A stretch of DNA of 64,000 nucleotides from Candidatus Endonucleibacter bathymodioli. Its GTDB lineage: Bacteria > Pseudomonadota > Gammaproteobacteria > Pseudomonadales > Endozoicomonadaceae. Both the position numbers and the translations under genes were made by a program. The notes under the pieces were generated by a model, which saw nothing but the letters and a program-made list of their open reading frames with translations, ran no database searches and was not told where the DNA came from. This document shows positions 10,550 through 24,044 of this stretch, in pieces. The stretch's first letter is position 1. The number at the start of each line of letters is the position of its first letter. The stretch covers positions 1 through 64,000 of the forward strand of contig JASXSV010000002.1 in assembly GCA_030674915.1 (NCBI GenBank). The letters run 5' to 3'.

Positions 10550-10801
10550 CGTACATGTAACATGATAATATTGTTATCGGCATGATGGGTGGATGCTTTA
10601 TGACAAAAGTCATTAGGTATATAGGAAGTGGTTTATGTTATATGCGTAAACACTATAAACGACAGACTCTGTGTGTATTTGAGAGACAACTACTCGTCGT
10701 CCATAGCCCATAGTTCTTATCCAGCGAACTAGGTGCCCACGAAAACAATTATTTTTGTGTTACGAGGAGGTAGGTGGCGAAAATTATAGCCTACGGTAAG
10801 G

Positions 10802-11617
10802 GTGACAAGGGGCTATCGTCATAAACAGGCGCAAGCCAAGGCTATTCAGCGACGCCAGACTGAGGTTAAACCGCCTAAAATGACCCCGCCAATGATAATC
10901 GTGATCGAGGCCAAGCTCCGTATAGAATGGAGTCCCGAACAAGTGTCAGGTTGGCTGCTAGATGATCAGGAGAAGCTGATTAGCCATGAAACTATTTATC
11001 GCCACATTTGGGCCGATAAGCAGGCGGGAGGCCACCTTTATACGCATCTGCGCCGCCATGGCAAGAAATACGACAAGCGGCGTAACGGCAAATCTACGCG
11101 GGGGCAAATAAAAAATCGAGTGAGCATTGATGAGCGTCCCAGTATTGTTGACGATAAATCTCGCATCGGTGATACGGTGATAGGCAAGGGCCACAGCGGC
11201 GCTCTAGTGACGATTGTTGAGCGGGTGATGAAGTATACAGTATCGGCGCAGGTCGATGGTAAAAGTGCAACCGATGCCACCGCGGATACCATAGCCCTGC
11301 TTAAGCCGATTAAGGATCTGGTTCACACGATTACGGCTGACAATGGAAAAGAGTTTGCGTACCATGAGAAGATCAGTAAAGCGCTGTCAGCAGATGTTTA
11401 TTTTGCGCACCCCTATAGCTCTGGGGAGCGAGGGCTAAACGAAAAAACCAACGGCTTACTGCGACAATATTTTCCAAAGAATACAGACTTTAAAAAAGTT
11501 ACACCGATAGAGGTGGAGAGAGCTGTAAAGCGGCTTAATTCTCGTCCAAGAAAATATCTTGGTTTCAAAACTCCTGACCAACTAATGGAAGAGCATAGAG
11601 CTACGCTAGCAGCTTAG
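10802..11617 (+). pseudogene. IS30-family transposase, N-terminally truncated and internally deleted
   Basis: 271 residues matching the C-terminal three quarters of IS30-type transposases. Visible motifs are WSPEQVSGWL, HETIYRHIW, RGQIKNRVSIDERP, the DNGKEF motif (second Asp) and HPYSSGERGLNEKTNG (Glu). The first catalytic region reads RIGDTVIGKG, whereas the other IS30 copy here (58391-59350) has RLGDWEADTVIGK, so four residues around the first catalytic Asp are missing. The N-terminal helix-turn-helix is absent: an in-frame stop lies at 10787-10789 and the GTG at 10802 follows it. A right inverted-repeat relic (GCACTT...GAATCCGC) ends near 11646; no left end was found. Not expected to be active. 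Confidence 0.88.
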
Positions 11618-11668
11618 ACTGTGATGCACTTCAGATTTGAATCCGCTTAATAATATTGTCATGGATAA

Positions 11669-12886
11669 CTACACATATAGTCCTGAACAGTAACCTGAAG
11701 ACCATGCCCACTGAAAATTAAATCCACCCAAACCGCCTGTTACGTCAAGTACCTCTCCGATAAAAAATAAACCTGGTTGTAGGAAGCTTTCAAATGTTTT
11801 TGAAGATATATCATCAGTTGATACCCCTCCTAGAGTTACTTCTGCTTTTTTATAGCCTTCTGTACCTAAGGGTTCCAAGCTCCAGTATTCTAAACTTTCA
11901 GCCATCTCCGTTAACGTTGTTAAGGTTATTTGTTGTAATGAAACTTTACCTCCGTCAGAAATTTCATCTAATTTTCCGTAGCCACATAATAAGTGTGCGA
12001 GCCTCCGGCTTACTACTTCAGTAAGTACTGTTGTCAACTTTGCTTTTGGGCGACTTTTTTGCATGCTTTTCAACCACTGAAGTGCTGGCATATTTGGTAA
12101 CCAGTTAATTGAAATAGAGTGACCAAATGTCCAATATGAAGAAATCTGTAATATAGCTGGTCCACTCAACCCTTTGTGAGTAAACAGGATTTTGTCTCGA
12201 AAGCTTTCCTCACGATAACTCACAATTACTTCAGCACTAATACCAGCTAGCCCTCCAAAATACGCGAGCCACTTTTTTGGAAAAGTAAAAGGAACCAAGC
12301 CAGGATGCTGTTTAACTATGCTATGACCAAATTGCTGAGCCAACTTGTAGCCAAAATCGGTAGCACCCATTGTAGGAAAAGATAAGCCTCCTGTTGCAAT
12401 TACAAGAGATTGACTTTGAATGATGCCATTTGATGTATTAACGCTAAAACAGCTTTCAAGGTTTATTACTTCAAATACTAATGCTTTCAACAGTATGGTA
12501 ACGTCAACGCTATGGCATTCATCAACTAATAAATTAACAATATCCTTAGAGTAATTATCACAGAACAACTGGCCAGCTGTTTTTTCGTGCCATGGAATTT
12601 TGTGCTTTTCGACTAAAGTTTGAAAGTCCCATTGACTGTAGCGTGAAAGAGCTGACTTACAAAAATGTGGATTTTGTGAAAGGTAGTTTTCTGACTGTAT
12701 ATACATATTAGTGTAATTACAGCGTCCACCACCTGAAATAAGAATTTTTTTCCCAACCTTATTGCTATGCTCAATTACTAGAACTTTTCGCCCTCGCCTA
12801 GCAGCTGTAAGCGCACACATCATCCCAGACGCCCCAGCTCCGATAATAATAACGTCATATTTAGATAAAACATGTTGGTTTGTCAC
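11669..12886 (-). CDS. HI0933/YhiN-family FAD-dependent oxidoreductase
   Basis: 405 residues. The N-terminus has a Rossmann dinucleotide-binding motif (DVIIIGAGASGMMCALTAARRG, GxGxxG) followed by GKKILISGGGRCNYTN, the signature of the HI0933/YhiN (BaiN-like) flavoprotein family. A GGLSFPTMGATDFGY segment and a C-terminal GEVLDVTGGLGGFNFQWAWSSG motif, which completes the FAD site, are both present. The length matches the family (390-410). Substrate and physiological role are not established for most members. The start is GTG. The gene stands alone on the minus strand, 60 bp from the IS30 relic, and may be terminated close to it. Confidence 0.9.
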   Translation of the reverse strand: MTNQHVLSKYDVIIIGAGASGMMCALTAARRGRKVLVIEHSNKVGKKILISGGGRCNYTNMYIQSENYLSQNPHFCKSALSRYSQWDFQTLVEKHKIPWHEKTAGQLFCDNYSKDIVNLLVDECHSVDVTILLKALVFEVINLESCFSVNTSNGIIQSQSLVIATGGLSFPTMGATDFGYKLAQQFGHSIVKQHPGLVPFTFPKKWLAYFGGLAGISAEVIVSYREESFRDKILFTHKGLSGPAILQISSYWTFGHSISINWLPNMPALQWLKSMQKSRPKAKLTTVLTEVVSRRLAHLLCGYGKLDEISDGGKVSLQQITLTTLTEMAESLEYWSLEPLGTEGYKKAEVTLGGVSTDDISSKTFESFLQPGLFFIGEVLDVTGGLGGFNFQWAWSSGYCSGLYV

Positions 12887-13145
12887 AATGATTATATACC
12901 CAAAGTTATTGGAGTTGGGCGATAAAGGAGTGAGGTTTTATGCGTAAAGAAGCAGGGTGGAGGGTGCCACCACCGTACATTCATTTATTTTTGGTGTATA
13001 CCCATCTATTGACTGTGTGAGGTTATTGATTACTCTCACTACCTAACTCACCCACTACTAGTAGACTCTTAGGGCTCAGCTTGTTTGTCTCATATTCATA
13101 TTTTCAATGATAATAGGTACATAGTGCGCATTTGTTCTTTTTTTA

Positions 13146-13568
13146 TTATCCCATCTTTTTTCGGATAGCATGCAATGTTCTCAATTGTGCTGCTGCTTCT
13201 GCAAGCTTGATTGCTGCATGAGAATAGTCAAATGCTCCACTCTGGTTGAATAATACCCGCTCTGCCTGGTTTTTGGCTTCCTGTGCGGAGGCTTCATTTA
13301 TATCACTAGCTCGCAGAGCTGTGTCAGCAAGCACCTTTACCAGTCCTGGCTGTACTTCAAGGAAACCACCGGAGATATAAAATATATCTTCACCCCCTCC
13401 CTGTGAAATTAGACGAATTGGACCTGGTTTTAGCTCGGTCAGTAGTGGTGTGTGACTAGGTGTAATTCCTAAATCACCAAGTATACCTGTAGCTACCACC
13501 ATTTCTACCATACCAGAGAAAATCTCTGTTTCTGCGCTGACAATGTCACAATATATCGTCATTGTCAT
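13146..13568 (-). CDS. atpC: F1F0 ATP synthase epsilon subunit
   Basis: 140 residues, the usual length. The beta-sandwich N-domain begins [20 protein letters not shown] and contains [21 protein letters not shown]-terminal helical hairpin follows (from about residue 90). It is the last gene of the atpIBEFHAGDC operon. It couples rotor to catalytic head and inhibits hydrolysis. It lies 248 bp downstream of atpD, far more than the short gap usual in gammaproteobacteria. Confidence 0.97.
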   Translation of the reverse strand: MTMTIYCDIVSAETEIFSGMVEMVVATGILGDLGITPSHTPLLTELKPGPIRLISQGGGEDIFYISGGFLEVQPGLVKVLADTALRASDINEASAQEAKNQAERVLFNQSGAFDYSHAAIKLAEAAAQLRTLHAIRKKMG

Positions 13569-13816
13569 ATCGTCGTTTACTCCTTCTGATTTTTTGATTA
13601 ATTAATGCAAGAATATTATATACTTATCGTATATGAAATAAGATGGTGTTGGTCACCAAGAACACTTAATGGTTTCCGCAAACTTTTACCCATTCCTTTT
13701 TTGAGGTGTAAGGTTGTTTATTTCTAGCATTAACCCTGATCACCAACAACGTATAAGCTTATGGATATTCTCTCATTTGTCTCCTATTCCTACCTTTAAT
13801 GGTTCAGGTATATAGA

Positions 13817-15202
<1,386 letters not shown>

Positions 15203-15337
15203 TCATACTTGTTTTTTTGCATTGAGCAGAAATCAAAACTCATTGCCCTATCTATATGTACCCACCGTACCTGAAGATGCTGATATTTACTGTACTACCT
15301 TGAGCTATTTATACCTAATCCTCTAAGAATGGAGGAT

Positions 15338-15418
15338 GTTGACTGCTCCCACTCTCCCTTATCACCTACTACGCATAGGATCGTAGGGATTAGCTTTCAC
15401 ACCTTTAGTGGTATTAGG
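15338..15418. repeat. Dispersed intergenic repeat, copy in the atpG-atpD spacer
   Basis: It carries GTTGACTGCTCCCACTCTCC (15338 onward) followed by CACCTACTACGCATAGG and then CACACCTTTAGTGGTATTAG. Related arrangements occur at 49719-49786 (TTACCATTAAAGGTGTAAG, then AACTGCTACCACTCCCCC ... CTGTAGG), at 34338-34372, at 45215-45239 and elsewhere. The copies are degenerate, so family boundaries are uncertain. Confidence 0.45.
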
Positions 15419-15428
15419 TCTAGGCAGC

Positions 15429-16289
15429 TCATACAGCAGATGCACCACTAACAATTTCAGAAAGTTCCTGAGTAATTGCCGCCTGACGAGCTTTGTTATA
15501 GATCAACTGCAAATCTTCAATTAGATCACCTGCGTTATCAGTAGCACTCTTCATAGCAACCATTCTCGCAGCTTGCTCACAGGCATTATTTTCTACCACG
15601 GCTTGATAAACCTGAGATTCAATATAACGTATAAGCAAGGCATCTAGTAAATGCTTAGCATTGGGCTCATATAAATAATCCCAAGGTTTTTTTAGCTCTT
15701 GATCCTTACTCCGAACCAGCGGTAACAGCTGCAAAGTTTGTGGTTTTTGTATCATGGTGTTTACAAACGTATTGTACACAATATATAGGCGATCAATACT
15801 GCCATCATCATAACCATCCAGCATAACCTTAACTCCGCCAACCAAGTCTGTAATACTGGCCTTATCTCCAATATTGGTCATGGCCGCAATAACTTTACCA
15901 CCACAATCACGAAAAAATGATACAGCTTTACTGCCAACCAAACAGAGCTTAATTTCAGCACCTTTATTCTTCCACTCGGTCATGGATCCTACAGTTTGCT
16001 TAAAAAGGTTGTTGTTTAGACCTCCACATAATCCACGGTCTGTGGTAACAACAATAAAGGCAACTGTTTTTACTTCCCGGTCAATCATAAAAGGGTGCTT
16101 ATATTCAGAGTTAGCATAAGCTATATGTCCAACAACTTGGCGAATACGATCAGCATAGGGACGGCCGGTTTCCATCCTATCCTGAGCTTTGCGCATTTTG
16201 CTTGCCGCTACCATTTCCATAGCACAAGTTATTTTTTGCGTATTTTTGATGGACGATATTTGCGTCCGTATCTCTTTTGCGCCTGCCAT
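15429..16289 (-). CDS. atpG: F1F0 ATP synthase gamma subunit
   Basis: 286 residues. The rotor shaft has the characteristic N-terminal helix ([36 protein letters not shown]), the central [14 protein letters not shown] segment and the C-terminal helix ([15 protein letters not shown]...[26 protein letters not shown]). Length and motifs are normal. It lies between atpA (161-bp spacer) and atpD (235-bp spacer). Confidence 0.98.
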   Translation of the reverse strand: MAGAKEIRTQISSIKNTQKITCAMEMVAASKMRKAQDRMETGRPYADRIRQVVGHIAYANSEYKHPFMIDREVKTVAFIVVTTDRGLCGGLNNNLFKQTVGSMTEWKNKGAEIKLCLVGSKAVSFFRDCGGKVIAAMTNIGDKASITDLVGGVKVMLDGYDDGSIDRLYIVYNTFVNTMIQKPQTLQLLPLVRSKDQELKKPWDYLYEPNAKHLLDALLIRYIESQVYQAVVENNACEQAARMVAMKSATDNAGDLIEDLQLIYNKARQAAITQELSEIVSGASAV

Positions 16290-16450
16290 TTCCTGTCCTA
16301 TAATATACCCACTCCGCTTTAGGGTGAGGGGTGAATCGCTAGCCCAAATCTTTAAAGGAAGTAAGTATAGAAGTGTTTCATTAAGAGAGAATAGTTATAG
16401 AAGCTTGTATCATGAAGATTACAATACCCTATTAACTGTTTTTAACCAAA

Positions 16451-17995
16451 TCACCAGCTCTGGGTTGTCTTAAATTTTTCAATAATTTCTTTCAATCCGG
16501 TTTCCACCTCATCGCTATAGTCGCCAGTGTTATTGATATGCGCTATTAACTCTTTATATTCAATATTGGCAAAACTGAGTAACGCAGCTTCAAAGTCCTT
16601 GATTTTTTTCAGTTCTATGTCGTCGAGAAAACCTTTCTCCGCAGCAAATATAACTAATCCCATCTCCGCAACAGACAATGGTGCATATTGTTTCTGCTTC
16701 ATAAGCTCAGTAACACGCATACCATGTTCAAGCTGTTTTCTGGTGGTTTCATCTAGGTCTGATGCAAACTGGGAAAACGCTTGTAATTCACGATATTGAG
16801 CCAAAGCCAGACGAATACCGCCACCGAGTTTTTTAATAATCTTCGTTTGGGCAGCACCTCCAACCCGAGATACTGAAATTCCAGCATTCATTGCTGGGCG
16901 AATACCAGAGTTAAATAAGTCTGTTTCAAGAAAAATCTGACCATCGGTAATTGAAATAACGTTAGTGGGTACGAAAGCAGAAACATCACCAGCTTGAGTT
17001 TCGATGATTGGTAAGGCAGTCAAAGACCCAGTTTTGCCTTTAACAGAACCGTTTGTTAGCTTTTCTACATAATCTGGATTAACTCGGGAAGCCCGCTCCA
17101 ATAGTCGTGAGTGAAGATAAAACACGTCACCAGGGTAGGCTTCGCGACCTGGAGGGCGGCGCAAAAGCAGGGATATCTGTCGGTAAGCCCAAGCTTGTTT
17201 GGTCAAATCGTCATAAATAATCAGTGCATCTTCGCCACGATCACGGAAGTATTCACCCATTGAACACCCAGAAAAAGGTGCAAGAAACTGCATGGCGGCA
17301 GGGTCAGAGGCTCCAGCAGCAACAACAATAGTGTGTTTCATTGCCCCGTGCTCTTCTAATTTACGCACAACTCCAGCTATAGACGATTTCTTTTGTCCAA
17401 TAGCAACATATATACACTTGATTCCAGAGTCTTTTTGGTTAATGATTGCGTCAATTGCCAAAGCAGTCTTCCCTGTCTGTCGGTCACCGATAATCAACTC
17501 TCGTTGACCTCTGCCAATGGGCACCATTGTATCAACTGACTTATAACCAGTTTGAACAGGCTCATCAACGGATTGACGGGCAATTACACCGGGCGCCACT
17601 TTCTCTATAGGGGATGTTTCTCCTTTTTCAATTGGGCCCTTACCATCAATAGCTACCCCCAGAGAGTCCACTACACGCCCAAGCATTTGAGGGCCAACAG
17701 GAACTTCTAGTATGCGGCCTGTGCACTGCACTTTTTGCCCTTCAGCCAGTTGTTCATAGTTTCCTAGTACGACTGCGCCAACAGAGTCACGCTCTAAATT
17801 TAGGGCCATACCATAGACACCATTGGAGAACTTAATCATTTCTCCATACATAACATCTGCTAAACCATGGATACGAACAATACCGTCGCTAACGCTGACG
17901 ATGGATCCCTCATTCCTGGCTTCACTAGACACATCAAGCTGTTCAATACGGCTCTTAATAATGTCGCTGATCTCAGAAGGGTTCAGTTGCTGCAT
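16451..17995 (-). CDS. atpA: F1F0 ATP synthase alpha subunit
   Basis: 514 residues. It starts [20 protein letters not shown], has Walker [14 protein letters not shown] and Walker [19 protein letters not shown], and contains the arginine-finger region ([21 protein letters not shown] ... [13 protein letters not shown]). It forms the non-catalytic nucleotide sites of F1. The frame is complete and normal. It is preceded by a 356-bp spacer from atpH. Confidence 0.99.
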   Translation of the reverse strand: MQQLNPSEISDIIKSRIEQLDVSSEARNEGSIVSVSDGIVRIHGLADVMYGEMIKFSNGVYGMALNLERDSVGAVVLGNYEQLAEGQKVQCTGRILEVPVGPQMLGRVVDSLGVAIDGKGPIEKGETSPIEKVAPGVIARQSVDEPVQTGYKSVDTMVPIGRGQRELIIGDRQTGKTALAIDAIINQKDSGIKCIYVAIGQKKSSIAGVVRKLEEHGAMKHTIVVAAGASDPAAMQFLAPFSGCSMGEYFRDRGEDALIIYDDLTKQAWAYRQISLLLRRPPGREAYPGDVFYLHSRLLERASRVNPDYVEKLTNGSVKGKTGSLTALPIIETQAGDVSAFVPTNVISITDGQIFLETDLFNSGIRPAMNAGISVSRVGGAAQTKIIKKLGGGIRLALAQYRELQAFSQFASDLDETTRKQLEHGMRVTELMKQKQYAPLSVAEMGLVIFAAEKGFLDDIELKKIKDFEAALLSFANIEYKELIAHINNTGDYSDEVETGLKEIIEKFKTTQSW

Positions 17996-18351
17996 AGCTT
18001 GCTCGCTTAATTTAACTTAAAAACACAAAAACTTACTTTCAAACATAACCACTTTTTCAAGCTGTATGGCTCTACTCTTCACATCTGACTATTATTTAGG
18101 GAGGGAGCCTCCATCCTAATTGCTTTATTATCTTCGACCATAGGCTTTATTTTCTAGCTGCATAACATCATCTTTAGTTATTTTAGGTATAATACCAGTT
18201 ATCCTTGGAAGAGGAGTTAGGTTGTTGACAGTTATCCATAATACAAAGAACCTAGTTTAGAAAGCTTATGGAATATGGGGATTTGCTCATTTGTACCTAC
18301 TTATGCATTTAACCGTAGCGGGTATAAGAAAAGACAGTGGCTTTTTTTAGT
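17996..18351. other. Long atpH-atpA spacer
   Basis: 356 bp inside the ATP synthase operon, with no ORF of note. It contains a GGAGGGAGCCTCCAT hairpin-like stretch at about 18100-18116 and the motif CCAGTTATCCTTGG...GTTAGGTTGTTG, weakly related to the dispersed intergenic repeat. Its segment AAGCTTATGGA-TAT...CTCATTTGT also appears in the atpD-atpC spacer near 13755-13780. It could hold an internal promoter or an mRNA-processing element. Confidence 0.5.
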
Positions 18352-18885
18352 TTAGGAAATCATTGCTTCGCCCAGCTTTACCAGCCGAGCTCGAAGGCTA
18401 CCATCAATAACTAAGTCACCAGCCTTAATAATGACACCACCAATCAACTCACTTCCTATTACAGTTGTCAGTTTGATACTGCGACCTAGACGAGCTTCAA
18501 TCTTCTTTTCAATAACTTTAAGCTGCTCATCGGCCAAAGGAAAGGCAGAGATAATACTCACGTCTTGCGAGCATTCTTCGTCATCTTTTAATTGTTTGAA
18601 CATCATTTCAATTGTCGGTAACAACGGTATACGTTTGTTTTCCGAGAGAACCCGTATAAAGTTTTCGGCTTCCCTACTAGTGCTTCCTTCACACAGAGCT
18701 AGAAATGCATTAGCTTGCTGGTGACTTGTTAGTGCAGGATTACAAAGCAAGCGGTTGACACTATCGTAGCTAGCAACACTAGCACATAATGATAACATCT
18801 GGGCCCACTCTGAAAGCTGACCAATTTTTTTAGCATGTTCAAATGCTGATCTAGCATAAGGACGGGCACATGTGGTTAGTTCCAT
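18352..18885 (-). CDS. atpH: F1F0 ATP synthase delta subunit
   Basis: 177 residues, typical for the peripheral-stalk OSCP/delta subunit. It begins MELTTCARPYARSAFEHAKK (the usual A-R-PYA-A-FE pattern) and ends GGVIIKAGDLVIDGSLRARLVKLGEAM, the conserved family terminus. It starts 11 bp after the atpF stop, so the two are translationally close. Confidence 0.97.
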   Translation of the reverse strand: MELTTCARPYARSAFEHAKKIGQLSEWAQMLSLCASVASYDSVNRLLCNPALTSHQQANAFLALCEGSTSREAENFIRVLSENKRIPLLPTIEMMFKQLKDDEECSQDVSIISAFPLADEQLKVIEKKIEARLGRSIKLTTVIGSELIGGVIIKAGDLVIDGSLRARLVKLGEAMIS

Positions 18886-18896
18886 GAAAGACCTCC

Positions 18897-19367
18897 TTAG
18901 AGCTGAGAAGCTAAATCGTCAACCAACCGAGCGTTAGCTGTTTTATCAAGCTGTTGTCCAAGTATTTTTTCTGCACCAAATACAGCTAAAGTTGCCACCT
19001 GGGATCTGAGCGTATGGCGAGCACGATTAACCTCTTGATCTATTTCCGCATCTGCTGCCGCCTTTAGGCGTGCAGATTCTTCTTTAGCTTTCAGCTTCGC
19101 TTCGTCAATAATTTGAGTAGCTCTTTTGTTGGCCTGATCAATAACCTCTTGAGCCTGAGCGCGCACCTCCTGAAGACGAATTGTGGCTTTTTTATCTGCC
19201 AATTTCAAATCATGTTGTGCTTTTTCAGCCGCTGCCAAGCCATCAGCAATTTTCTTCTGACGGTCATTCAAAGCCTTCATCAACGGTGGCCAGACATATG
19301 TCATGCAAAACCACACGAAAAATGCGAAGGAGATTGTTTGACCTATCAGGGTTGCATTGATATTCAC
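18897..19367 (-). CDS. atpF: F1F0 ATP synthase b subunit
   Basis: 156 residues, exactly the family length. One N-terminal membrane helix (TLIGQTISFAFFVWFCMTYVWPPLM) is followed by the long charged dimerising helix of the peripheral stalk (KALNDRQKKIADGLAAAEKAQHDL...). A 178-bp spacer separates it from atpE. Confidence 0.98.
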   Translation of the reverse strand: MNINATLIGQTISFAFFVWFCMTYVWPPLMKALNDRQKKIADGLAAAEKAQHDLKLADKKATIRLQEVRAQAQEVIDQANKRATQIIDEAKLKAKEESARLKAAADAEIDQEVNRARHTLRSQVATLAVFGAEKILGQQLDKTANARLVDDLASQL

Positions 19368-19545
19368 GACAACTCCTCTAGCTTTGGTTAATATCGCTTG
19401 CTTTAATCATTTAGTAACCTAAATTCGTAAGGGTTAGCTGTTTTGCCACCTACTTATATATTCAGCAACGTCTAGCATGGAATATACTAGAGAAAATAAA
19501 TTTAGTCCGCGGCTTTCAATGAAACACTTGACTAAGCCTTAATTT

Positions 19546-19845
<300 letters not shown>

Positions 19846-19892
19846 TTATTGTAAGTTACAGCAAAGTGTGCAACGCCAAGCTCATTTATAAA

Positions 19893-20804
<912 letters not shown>

Positions 20805-20808
20805 TTAT

Positions 20809-21249
20809 TTACTGCTGCTTCACCAACAATGGTGTTAACCAGTGTGTCAATTGAACCACAAAAAAAGCACTAAACAAAGCCAACGGCTCAATTGTTTTTA
20901 TCTGTTTAAAAATAAGTGTGAAAGCTGTTATTGTTAAAATAAATTTGCCGATCTCCCCTTGGTAAAAAGAACTTACGATCTGCCTAGAAGACCTAGCCCC
21001 AGTGTAGTAGAAGGCTTTACAGACGAAAAAAGCGTTTGGAACACAACAACACAAACCCCCTAGCAATACTGACTGAGCAGTATTAACACTAATTGGTAGC
21101 ATGGAGGCAGCTAGAAGCATTGATGTTACCAGCTGCACAACTATTATTCTATACATAGAAGGCTGCTGGAGGTGAGGATAACCTCCAGCACAATCAAGCC
21201 TATATACTCTCATTTTCGATAAAAGTTTTTCCCAGATTCTAGCCTTCAT
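20809..21249 (-). CDS. atpI: ATP synthase accessory protein AtpI
   Basis: 146 residues, first gene of the atp operon. Four hydrophobic segments and the signature GARSSRQIVSSFYQGEIGKFILT identify AtpI, a poorly conserved factor linked to c-ring assembly. Family members are usually about 125 residues, so the start may be internal (MYRIIVVQ..., about residue 32). The region upstream (21250-21502) should contain the operon promoter. Confidence 0.9.
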   Translation of the reverse strand: MKARIWEKLLSKMRVYRLDCAGGYPHLQQPSMYRIIVVQLVTSMLLAASMLPISVNTAQSVLLGGLCCCVPNAFFVCKAFYYTGARSSRQIVSSFYQGEIGKFILTITAFTLIFKQIKTIEPLALFSAFFVVQLTHWLTPLLVKQQ

Positions 21250-21780
21250 TCTTGATGTGTTTTTTCTGTCTATGCATTTCTTTGTTTTAATATCATGTGC
21301 ACCAAGCGTCGCCCTCTCTTTAATTATCTCTAAGCTTGCTGGGTTCTGTGCTACAAACAGCTAATAACATTGAAAGTGAAAAAGGTGTTGATTCGCCGCT
21401 CATGCCTCAGTGGTAACGGGTATGTGCGAGGATAGTGTTATTTCACGAAAAGCAGCTGAAAGTACGCTCTCTCAAGAAATAATAGTTAAGCCAATATCGC
21501 TCCATAGGTTCATAGGTTCATAGGTTCATAGGTTCATAGGTTCATAGGTTCATAGGTTCATAGGTTCATAGGTTCATAGGTTCATAGGTTCATAGGTTCA
21601 TAGGTTCATAGGTTCATAGGTTCATAGGTTCATAGGTTCAGATAGAGAGTGTCATTTATTCCAAAATTCTATCCTCACAGCGGGTGGAATTATACGATGT
21701 ATAATACTTATAAATCAACACATTAATTATTATAATCAAAATAATAATAAAAAATTGAAGCCTTGCTTTTGTATACCTAA
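21250..21780. other. Spacer upstream of atpI
   Basis: 530 bp without a gene. It holds the presumed atp promoter on the minus strand, the 8-bp tandem array at 21503-21638, and an AT-rich stretch ending at the CTAA target duplication of the IS element that starts at 21781. Confidence 0.6.
21503..21638. repeat. Seventeen tandem copies of CATAGGTT
   Basis: Exact octamer array (17 units plus two bases), about 254 bp upstream of the atpI start. There are no variable spacers, so it is not a CRISPR. Unit length and perfect identity point to recent slipped-strand expansion. Confidence 0.97.
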
Positions 21781-21931
21781 GGAATCTCTGAACAAGCACG
21801 CTTGTTTTTTACCGGCGCTTAAAAATAAAAATTTAAATTTATGGTGTATATGTTTATCTTATGGGCGTGTTTTTAGGTAAACTTACCCTATTTTTTTCGT
21901 TTTTTCTCGCTATTGGCGAGTTTTGGGCGGA

Positions 21932-22885
21932 TTAACCTCCCAAACGCCCTCGTAGCATGTAAAGATTGGCCAGTCCAAGCAGGGTGAATACTTGAACTGC
22001 ATTTCTTACTAAGCCTTTGTAGCTGGCTTTCTTGTATCCGAACTGACATTTTATCACTCTAAAGCAATGCTCAACTCTGGCGCGAAGTTGTGAGTTTTTA
22101 CGGTTTTGTTTCTTTTGTGATGAACTCATATTTTTCTTTGGTTTACGTTTATCATTAACCTTCCAGCTCATGCCAAGGCTGCGTGCTCCTCGTTTGTAAG
22201 TGTCACTAGTATAACCCGCATCTGCGAATACTACTTTGTCATCTTTGCGCAGTAACTTGGGTAATTCGTTAACATCAGCTTCATTCGCCGGTGTGACGGT
22301 TGCGCTGTGTATGGCGTTGCTATTGATATCTGTTCCTATGTGTATTTTAAAACCAAAATAATATTGGTTGTTTTTACGGGTGGAACGCATATCAGGGTCA
22401 CGTTTTTTGTCTTTGTTTTTAGTAGAGCTAGGAGCTTGGATAATGGTCGCATCCATGCTACCTTGAGATACCTTGATGCCTTTTTCAACAAGATATTGGT
22501 TGATATCCGCAAAGATGGTTGCACTAAGTTGGTGCTTTTCAATTAGTCTTCTGAAATTAAGTATGGTGGTTTCATAAGGTATGGCATCTAATAAATCAAG
22601 TTGCGCAAACTGACGCATTCAGTCCATATCGTATAAGGCATGCTCTGCTGCAGAATCTGATAATGAGTACCATTGCTGTAAGAAATAAATCCGCAACATA
22701 CTTTCCATTGGCATTGGCATTGGCATTGGTGGGCGACCTTTGCCTTTCTTGGGATAGTAAGGCTCTATAATATTGAGCAGGCGTACCCATGGTACGCTTT
22801 TTTCCATTTCATTTAGAAAGAGATCACGGTTAGTGATAACTTTTTTATGGGTGTATTCTGCGGATGCGAAAGTGATTTGTTTCAT
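21932..22885 (-). pseudogene. IS5-type transposase (family A) with an in-frame TGA
   Basis: Two open halves, 22619-22885 and 21932-22618, lie in the same frame and are separated only by TGA at 22621-22619. The family C transposase at 62596-63372 has Ser at the same place (YEIESMR), so a single TCA-to-TGA change would explain it. The DDE residues are present: MDATII (first Asp), FADAGYTSD (second Asp) and [20 protein letters not shown] (Glu). A Met-Pro run near residue 55 is encoded by four CATTGG hexamers (22706-22729, plus-strand sense). It is a pseudogene unless the TGA is read through. Confidence 0.9.
22706..22729. repeat. Four tandem CATTGG hexamers inside a transposase gene
   Basis: On the minus strand these encode the Met-Pro repeats of the family A transposase, in the place where relatives have an ordinary RPPYP.. 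segment. The expansion keeps the frame. Confidence 0.9.
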
Positions 22886-22954
22886 ACGACAATACTGCTT
22901 GTTTGTGTGGCTGTATTATCTCACATTTATTAGACTTATTCAGAGACCCCCTAA

Positions 22955-24044
22955 GGAAGGTGCGATTAAGTCCTGGTAATGAGATAATCCCTATCACTTC
23001 CCTTTAATGGTATGAACCATGAGACACCAACTCAGCTTCGCCGACAGCGAATATCAGCATAAACGCCACCAAACCCGCAAAGAGACGCTTCTTGAACGGA
23101 TGAAAACACTGGCTCTCTGGAAACTGATGGTGCCAGTTATCGTTACCCCAAACCTGGCAGTGGTCGCAGACCGTATCCCCTGATGACGATGCTGCCGTAC
23201 TCACTGTATACAGCAATGGTACAGCCTGAGTGATCCTGCGACGAAAGATGCCTTGTTGTATACATCCCAGTCATGCGCTTGTTTACTGGCCTAACACTGG
23301 ATGGAACGATCCCTAATCACTCCACGATCATGAACTTCCGTCACTTGTTAGGGCTCCATGATTTGGCACGTAAAATCTTCACCTTCGTTAATGACTAGCT
23401 GAGTGATGCTGATATGCTGGTCAAAGAAGGAGCCATGATGGATGCCGCCATTATCGAAAACCCTAAGTCCACCAAGAACAAATCCGGTGAGCGTAGTCCC
23501 GAGATGCATCAAACAAAGACAGCGTCACTTTAGTATGAAGGCTCATATCTGCCAACGAACACGATCTCCATCAAACTGAAAATCTACTACATGGTGATGA
23601 GCAGTTCATCTTCGCCGATGCCGGTTATCGTGGCACAGGAAAACGTGAAGTGTTGAAAGACATAGATGTCGACTGGCATATCGCGGAACGTCTAGGGAAA
23701 GTAAGGGCTTGGAAGAAGCATCCAAGGATCAACAACGTTATGATCATTATAGAACACATGAAAGCCAGTGTACGAGCCAAGGTTGAGCATCCGTTACGGA
23801 CCATCAAATGTCAGTTCGAATTCACCAAAGCTCGCCACCGAATCTTGGCTAAGAATGACAGCAAATTGGCCATGCTCTTTGCTCTGGCGAACATCATCTG
23901 AGCGGGGGCAAATACTGAAAACATAGGATCATGTTTGGAAATCGCATGCAGGCACTGAAAAACGAATAAAAATTGGACGTTAACCTGGGAATAAACCGCA
24001 ATGTATCAATGCACTTAAAAAACAGGGACTTAATCGCATCTTCC
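22955..24044 (+). mobile_element. IS5-type element, family B (complete ends, decayed)
   Basis: 1090 bp with inverted ends GGAAGGTGCGATTAAGTCC (left) and GGAAGATGCGATTAAGTCC (right, read inward), flanked by CTAA at 22951-22954 and 24045-24048. The interior (about 23010-23901) is a transposase with several frameshifts and stops. Readable pieces are a DEYQHKRHQT-like N-terminus, [40 protein letters not shown] and [21 protein letters not shown]. The best related copy is at 57366-58099. Confidence 0.88.

Larger units (their letters stand above)
21781..22950 (-). mobile_element. IS5-type element, family A (complete ends)
   Basis: 1170 bp bounded by imperfect inverted repeats GGAATCTCTGAACAAG (left) and GGGGTCTCTGAATAAG (right, read inward). 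It is flanked by CTAA at 21777-21780 and 22951-22954, the 4-bp YTAR duplication expected of the IS5 group. It contains one transposase frame with an internal stop. It abuts the family B element across a shared CTAA. Confidence 0.9.

Noticed and set aside
21503..21638. Possible CRISPR array
   Set aside because: The units are 8 bp with no spacers, and no cas genes are nearby.
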